DNA of 64,000 nt from Temnothorax longispinosus (Eukaryota; Arthropoda; Insecta; Hymenoptera; Formicidae): positions 7,874,001 through 7,938,000 of the forward strand of contig NC_092358.1 of the NCBI RefSeq assembly GCF_030848805.1, read 5' to 3'. The number at the start of each line of letters is the position of its first letter. Position 1 is the stretch's first letter. This document shows, piece after piece, positions 57,682-64,000 of the stretch. The notes beneath the pieces were generated by a model. That model searched no databases, was not told where the DNA came from, and worked only from the letters and a program-made list of their open reading frames with translations. The position numbers and the translations under genes were made by a program.

Positions 57682-58650
57682 AATTCGGTTTTAACATAAT
57701 TTTTTTTTATTAAGCGGTCTGATAGATCATGGCATACTTTCTTTGTAAACTTTTTGAATTTTTGCAATACCTTCAAAATTGAAGAAAATATAGTACACGA
57801 AAATGTGCTGTGACGTCATACCTTATATAAAAAATGACGTCATACCTTTTGAAGTTGCCGTCACCAAAGAGCAAGCTATAACTTTCTCAAAGGACCCCGC
57901 AACGGTCATGGGGGGTTTTGGCTCCCAGTCAAATTTGACAATAATGTAAGATAATGTAGTTCATAACATGCTGATAAAAAGTGTCCATAGGCACCAAGCC
58001 CAAAAATGGACAGTTTCCGAGATATAAGGCATTAAAGAGTGGAAAAATGAGGGTTTCAGGTTTCAGTTAATGGCAGTTTGCAACATTGCAAATTATAATT
58101 ATAATTATAATTATAACTGTAATTCACAAGTCGGTTTAGTAGTATTATATTGTACTTTTCATACATTGCAAAAATTAACATTAAATAAGTAAATAATTCT
58201 TGCTTGATATATATGTTGCATACATGTCATTCGATGCAATGACATTATATTACGTATGGTTTGATCATTGACTTGACTATGTGAACACGCATATACTGTG
58301 CATAAGTACAATTCATCCAGCAATCAAGTAAATGTTTTAGTGAAAGCATGGCATTCAGCCTGTTGCAAACTGCCATTAGCTGAAACCTGAAACCCTCATT
58401 TTTCCACTCTTTAATGCCTTATATCTCGGAAACTGTCCATTATTGGGCTTGGTGCCTATGGACACTTTTTATCAGCATGATATGAACTACATTATCCTAC
58501 ATTATTGTTAAATTTGACTGGGAGCCAAAACCCCCATGACCGTTGCTGGGTCCTTTAGATTTTTTTTTTAATTCAAAAAGTACTAAAAATCGGCTTAGAT
58601 TCTCTACATTATGGATACCGCTTAATAAAAAAAAATGTTAAAACCGAATT
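57682..58650. mobile_element. Long-armed foldback element, 969 bp
   Basis: Terminal inverted repeats AATTCGGTTTTAACATAATT ... GTTAAAACCGAATT, followed by a CCGCTTAATA motif. Inner arms of roughly 200 bp match almost base for base (GGGTTTTGGCTCCCAGTCAA; AAAAGTGTCCATAGGCACCA; GATATAAGGCATTAAAGAGT; AGGTTTCAGTTAATGGCAGT). The centre (about 58090-58360) has an AATTAT repeat and single-copy DNA without a frame. Confidence 0.8.
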
Positions 58651-59587
58651 AATACAATTGTAATAAATGTAATTAACTCTATCAAGTTCTATCAAGAATT
58701 ATTATTTCGATGATTTCTATAAATTCAAGAAACTCATCTTTTAGTCATATTTATTGTAAAAATTTGTTTTCTTATTCAAACAATTTGCTTTAATCTAAAC
58801 TTGTTACAAAAAATTTTATAAATAATAATAGTTATTTAATTTATCGAGTATTATTCGCAACTAACATTGCGTGCACGCTATTAATTTTTTGCAAGGAAAA
58901 GTTGGCTCCTCGGATATCTTTCGCTATAAATCTAGATATCTAGGATGTTTTGCTACAAGCGATCGATCTTTTCTTGCCTCACTATCTTCTACAGATGATT
59001 TTAGACCAATACCTCGCACACAGTAATCCACATAACTTCAAACAAAGCTAGCGCTAGGCCATGCAAGATAGCACGCGCTGCAACTTGCAACTGCAGCGTG
59101 CAGCGATCGAGATATCTTCTGTGTGTGTGCCACGGGCTTTATTCCGTCTCTCGTACCGAGCCACGTGTATACCGGTAAAACGAGGATAGCACACGTACGA
59201 AGCGAAGCTTATAGAGAGAACGGAGGCGAGCGAAAACGCCCGCTCGTAACGGAACCGAAGTGGTTGTCGGGGAATTTGCAATTCCCATCGGGCATTCGGC
59301 CGCCGTTCTCTCCGAATTTTGGAAAATTTCATCCCGGAACCCCCGGCGGGCTGGTTAAATCGCGCTACTTACATCGATCGATCGCGCAACGAAGCAGCTA
59401 ACCCCCCCTCCCCCCTTGGCGTTCAAGACACGCTTCATTGTGATTTGGATCTAAACGATCCGCGAGATCACATTATATAGTTTAGTATCGTGAATTTATA
59501 CGGGATAAAGTTGCAGTGATATTGAGTCTTAAACAAAGCGCGTATATAATGACATATATTATATAAATATTAAATAAATAAAACGAT

Positions 59588-59589
<2 letters not shown>

Positions 59590-59620
<31 letters not shown>

Positions 59621-59621
59621 C
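59590..59621. repeat. (AC)n(TA)n microsatellite
   Basis: Compound dinucleotide tract. Confidence 0.9.
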
Positions 59622-60260
59622 TATGGTTAAAAAGTTTGGAGGTACTACTTTTTTAAGAAAAACAAAACAGTGCTGCTTCCAAAGAAAAATGTCATAAAAC
59701 TTTACTGTCTGTTTTAACTAATCAACACAGAATTATTTGTTTCTATAATAATCATTTTCCAAGGAAGTATTTCATTCAAAGAATTTTACCGAGTAAACAT
59801 GTTATGCCATTGTTTACCATCTATTATGAAGAAAGAGCAGGTTTTCATGGTTTGAGTTGAAAATATAATAAATATGAAAATAACAATTGTCAGAAAAAAT
59901 CTTTAATTATATTAGAAAAAAACCATGTACTAATATTAATAAGTAGAAAAAATAAAATAAAATTATCGACAATTTAACGTTAATCAAATAAGATTTATAC
60001 ATGCAGAGATAAAGATCGCTATTCTGCGATTATTTTCACAAAATCCTTAGATGAATATTCTTTTCCACACATTTTCGTCTCATTCTTTCTTTTCTATCTA
60101 TCTAGAATATTATTTAGCCACATTCTGTTGAAGCAAGACTTTCGGCTAGTTCCAGAACGTGCTCTTTTATTCGGAAACGGTTACGTTTTTTTAATCTACC
60201 GCATCGGACCTTCGAAAGTACAATACAATCCTCGTGATGCACTAAAATGAATTCCCTGAA

Positions 60261-60267
60261 AAGAGAA

Positions 60268-60309
<42 letters not shown>
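60261..60309. repeat. (GA)n microsatellite
   Basis: GA-rich tract. The minus-strand Ser/Leu-rich frame 60114-60407 derives from it. Confidence 0.9.
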
Positions 60310-60310
<1 letters not shown>

Positions 60311-60861
60311 AATAAAAAGAAGAAAAGAATTCAAGCTCCTGTGGATAATGTTTTTGTTCGTCAGTTAAAACGTGAACAAAAGCGACGGTAATGTTCAGCA
60401 TTCCCAATGGGGTTTTAGTCGCAATAAAGCATTGGGTTTGGTAATATTCTAAATTTTAAGAAACGAGTTCCAAAAGTATGGGAGCAGTTTCCATTTTCTC
60501 CGAGCAACTTTTTCTAAGCTTCGTTATCGGCAATTTTCGCACGATTTTGATTTCATCTTTCGCGTTTTGCTTGTGGGGAACATCGTAGCCTGCAGTGGCC
60601 GATAAAGCGATGAGTGGCGAAGCTATAGGTAATTGATGTATCGTCCTGACTCCGCGCGACCGTTCGACCCCCTTGTATTTCTGACGTCAGGCCAAACCAC
60701 GACCATTAGTTACTTGGCGCTTTAGACACCTAGGCTCCCCATGATTCCTCCGACTTGTCGGTAGTAAGGTCAGGTGGCCGTGAGATTTTGGTGAACTTAT
60801 GGTTGATTGCCGTAAATTGCAGCACAGCTAACCAATATTGAGTGAATGCTCTTCTTCTGTG

Positions 60862-60908
60862 TATATAAGTTTATAGTTCAAGTCAGAATTTAGAAATTTA
60901 GTGACCAG
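60862..60908 (+). promoter_or_regulatory. Possible TATA promoter and non-coding first exon
   Basis: TATATAAG at 60862-60869 is followed about 23-30 bp later by an initiator-like GTCAGAATT, and a short exon ends GTGACCAG|GTAAGTATAG, an excellent donor at 60909. It points toward the acyl-CoA synthetase gene about 2 kb downstream, but the link is inferred. Confidence 0.35.
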
Positions 60909-63014
60909 GTAAGTATAGAATAGATTGACTTGAGTTTAACAATCAAGAACTTGCGCTTACTTTCATCTGGCTTTGATCTCATCAGGAAACAGATGTAACT
61001 TTTCGAAACAAATATTTTCACACTAATTACTGCGTATTCCAAATAAAATCCTTCCTTAATTATGAAATTATAATTCAGAATTACAGATTTTTTAAATTAA
61101 ACTTAAAAATATAATTATCTTTTAATTACCTATTAATAAGGAGTTAGCAATAAAACGATATATATTTTATATTTCACAAATCAATGAATTAAATTTTAGA
61201 TATTATCAAAATTGATAGAAAGAAATTAAAGACTATTTATTTATTTCATATAAACAATATATTTGTAAAGAAAAATCAATCTTGTTTACAAATTTATATT
61301 GAAATTCACCTAATAATGTCTAGTAAGGTGAAGATACATATAGTGATAGTATCTATATATTGACAAATAAAGTGTTATTACACTTTCATCTATTTATCTA
61401 TACAATTGGCACGGTGAAAGATTGATAAACCGATTTTCCTTTAATCTACATTACCTCCCGTAGCGTGCTGCAATTGAAAATCAATTTTCCAAGCACGATA
61501 CATTAATTCTATAAACGCGTTCGAGGGTCAAGACGAATTGAACGCATTTTGAACGTATTGTAAGCGGGAAAACGAGAGAAAGAATTCGATCATCGCTAGC
61601 TATGTTCCCGGCTATGGGATATCAGACGCGAAAGCGCGGTATAATTCATTCCATTTTCGACGCCCAATTTGTCATCCGCTTGGAACACAATTCGTGCAGT
61701 ATAGGTATTACGCTGCAGTGTTACGGTGCCGCAACTGCTATCATAGAATTTTTAGATTTTACGGTACAAAACTTCGTCGAGACGATTCTCTAACAAATAA
61801 TACTTTATAAAATATATCTTCAATAGATCATTTATCGCGCTATCCGTATTGTAATTTTAAAGATAATAAGTAGTTTCCTAACTCCGAAATTCGAAAACTC
61901 CGAATAGGACTTTCTCAATCACTGACTTTTATCCAATTTTTATCGCCTTTTCTTACAAATTTTAAATTTTATCTTCGAAATTGAATTAATCTTTTCTTTT
62001 TTTCATTATTAGGGCACTTCGTATTATTTGGTTACGATTATTTTAACAAAAAACCGCCTTGTTTATTAAGCGAAGATTTGCCTTGAGCTCAGCCTCAGTT
62101 CGCGTTAGCAATTCATAGCAAACGAACCTTCGTCTTCGATGCGTTACTGTATTGTAATCCTATATGCTATCTGAATAAAGCTTGAAAGTGTTTTACCATT
62201 TTCAACCCTTCAGAATATTACGCTGCGTTTCGCACGAAACGGCAGGCGGCGACGCGAAACGAGTCGTCGCTGACAATATAAATTTCCCCTATATTGAAAA
62301 TCGACTGAGATCGACCCGGTTGTGTTAAGGCGATATACTCTCTAAGTTTCGCGTATATATCGCGTATATATCGTAATAATGTCGGAAGCAAGAAGATTTT
62401 TCTTGCAACATACAACATTGAAAAAGCAGGCATAATCGAAATATAATTAATAGACACAAATAAACAAATTGAGTGCGTAATAGATACGATAGAGGCATAA
62501 GATACGAGAAGGGCTTAGAACAAAAACGAGAACATTGCAAAAAGCGATAATGTCGAAGGCTAGAAGCTCCAGATCGGTGGTTTCAGTTGAATTTGATACG
62601 GAATCTCCGAGCAAAATATTGTCTTCTTGCTCAGCTATTTCTGAGGCAAATATTTTCACTAAACTCTTATAGCCGCGAGGTTACTTACACATTGTAATCA
62701 TAAACAAATATTGTACCCGATAAAATTTAAAACTTAGTCACGTAGCATTTGTTGTGATATAAACAGCGCCGTTAACGTCTGCTCCCAAGAATATTATCAA
62801 CGTTGTCGTTAGCGTCAAGAAACACACTCGCTCATCGATATGAAACCTGTGAAAAATGATTTGAAGGTAATAGATATGGTGTACATGTAAAAGATGTATA
62901 AAAATAATACATATAAAAAATGTGGTAATAGATCCGGTAATAAGGTACATTCCATCACACTTGCAAACATATAGAGAAGCATCATCACTAACATTGCCGT
63001 ATATCTTTTTATAG
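60909..63014. other. Possible first intron of the downstream gene, no other gene seen
   Basis: AT-rich DNA. A 40-codon frame at 62550-62672 (MSKARSSRSVVSVEFDTESP) looks protein-like but ends in TAG without an evident donor. The minus-strand frames at 62218-63139 partly overlap the exon at 63015 and are judged to be shadows. Confidence 0.35.
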
Positions 63015-64000
63015 TGTCTCTGTTCTGTCGACAAGCCAATAGAAACAAGCCAAAATTTAATTGGTGACCAAGATCCCATTCCTGAGGAAAATATCGGAGA
63101 CTCGATTTTGAATGCATTAAAATCTAAGCCGAATTTCATCGGACAGGTATATCAGTTTCTAACGACAAAAATTACTTTGTGCTACTAAAAAAATGCGATT
63201 CGCAGGTGAATGCGGAGACGAAGGAACAAATTACGTTCCAACAGATGAGAGAGAATAGCGTGAAGTGTGCATTATGGCTAAAAAAAGTAGGCGTAAAGAA
63301 AGGTGACGTAGTAACAATATGCACGCGCAATCCATCGGTCGTCTATATGCCGTTTCTAGCGAGCATATATATCGGCGCTATTGTTAATCCGTGGGAGGAG
63401 AAGTATTTCAGAGGTATATAGATTTACCATTTTCTGAAATTCAGCACAATTTGTTTTCACGCCAATGCCATACCCATTTAATTATCTCCTACTTATTCGA
63501 ATGTTTTTAGACATGATACGAGTTATGTACTTTCTGGTGATAAATGAACCAGATGTGATCTTTGTCGATCGCGACAATTTTACTCAGCTTCTCTTATCCA
63601 TAGTGATCTTAAAAAGTATTAAAAAAGTAATTAAAATCGTAACCATCGGTGGAATTAACATTTCAATAAAATTAAACTCCCTGGAAACTATTCTGAACGA
63701 CGACTTTGATAAGGTCGAGATCGACCAATTTTCCTGCGAGAAGAACCATATGATGGATACTGCGATTAGGACATTTTCTTCCGTTGCGAAAACTTATCCC
63801 GGTCAGGTGGACGTTCCTTACATAGCGTTTTCATCTCCGTCAAACAAGCAGACACCCGTTATGATTCCCGGTGCTATCGGTCTATGGTACGGATCTTTAT
63901 GTTGGACTCACGGTCCGCTCTTGACCGTTCATGCTATACTTTCACGTGTGACAGCGATAAAATCTGCGGTACTCAGCGAAGTTAATTTGTATAAGACGAT
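63015..64000 (+). CDS. 4-coumarate-CoA-ligase/luciferase-like acyl-CoA synthetase, 5' part, runs off window
   Basis: Exons 63015-63146 (after TTTTATAG, donor CAG|GTATAT), 63206-63413 (after GATTCGCAG, donor GAG|GTATAT) and 63511-64000+ (after GTTTTTAG); phases fit. The protein reads IGDSILNALKSKPNFIGQ, VNAETKEQITFQQMRENSVK, CALWLKKVGVKKGDVVTIC, VVYMPFLASIYIGAIVNPWE, then IRVMYFLVINEPDVIFVDRD. This is the N-terminal domain of insect ANL-family ligases, which activate acyl substrates with ATP and CoA, often in peroxisomes. No in-frame ATG lies in the first exon seen, so an upstream coding exon is missing from the model. Where the Ser/Thr/Gly-rich ATP loop (SGTTG-type) is expected, the frame reads YIAFSSPSNKQTPVMIPGAI and passes directly to GLWYGSLCWTHG, so the loop seems deleted. 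Confidence 0.78.

Larger units (their letters stand above)
58651..60860. other. Intergenic, no gene established
   Basis: Contains a GC-rich patch at 59040-59410 with frames on both strands and no domain, a dinucleotide cluster at 59590-59621, and a possible Tc1-like transposon end at about 59624-59700 (TATGGTTAAAAAGTTTGGAG). There is a (GA)n tract at 60261-60309. Confidence 0.4.

Noticed and set aside
62738..63139. Minus-strand membrane-protein-like frames near the end of the window
   Set aside because: They overlap the first visible exon of the synthetase gene on the opposite strand. Their hydrophobicity comes from AT-rich DNA, and the two frames compete with each other.

Overview
The window looks like an AT-rich insect genome segment, most probably hymenopteran and possibly an ant. 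The evidence is long intergenic DNA, GT-AG introns, hundreds of bases of decayed miniature transposons, a MATH-BTB multigene array, an endogenous negative-strand-virus-like sequence, a three-exon Ly6 gene and an insect-type acyl-CoA synthetase gene. There are no bacterial-style operons. The species cannot be named from sequence alone.

Region 1 (about 1-42,000) is a tandem array of MATH-BTB (TDPOZ / speckle-type-POZ-like) genes, all on the + strand. Each gene has a tiny first exon (5-28 codons), an intron of about 0.7-1.4 kb, and one large exon with a MATH domain, a BTB domain and a helical C-terminal tail. Nine copies can be followed. Copy 1 (2-1123) is cut by the window start. Copies 2 (3105-5150), 5 (24212-26241) and 6 (32328-34184) are intact. 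Copy 7 (35933-38441) is open but C-terminally shortened. Copy 4 (18195-20234) has a single nonsense codon. Copy 3 (9259-12268), copy 5b (27840-28581) and copy 8 (40120-41950) are pseudogenes. Flanks are duplicated along with the genes, so the array grew by unequal exchange. It is littered with foldback elements, several nested in one another, and carries a solo LTR with a clean 5-bp target duplication just upstream of copy 6.

The most unusual feature is in copies 1 and 3. A second MATH domain, recognisably that of the deubiquitinase USP7/HAUSP, sits inside a loop of the TDPOZ MATH domain without introns. This makes a MATH-in-MATH-BTB chimera. Sister copies lack the insert at exactly the same point, so its edges are visible (10653-11072 in copy 3).

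Region 2 (42,115-43,600) is an endogenous viral element interrupting the 3' flank of copy 8. A 308-codon phosphoprotein-like frame is followed, in the same frame after one stop, by a further 109 codons. The family assignment (Mononegavirales-like) is an inference.

Region 3 (43,600-64,000) is gene-poor. It holds a three-exon GPI-anchored Ly6/uPAR-type gene on the - strand (50653-48664), microsatellites, a 969-bp long-armed foldback element (57682-58650), a possible TATA promoter with first exon (60862-60908), and the start of a 4-coumarate-CoA-ligase/luciferase-like gene (from 63015, running off the window) whose ATP-binding loop appears to be missing.

Functionally, MATH-BTB proteins are CUL3 ubiquitin-ligase adaptors: MATH binds substrate and BTB binds CUL3. 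The array is therefore a rapidly turning-over set of candidate substrate receptors, and the USP7 insert would add a second recognition surface. Beyond that, the genes in the window show no evident joint pathway.
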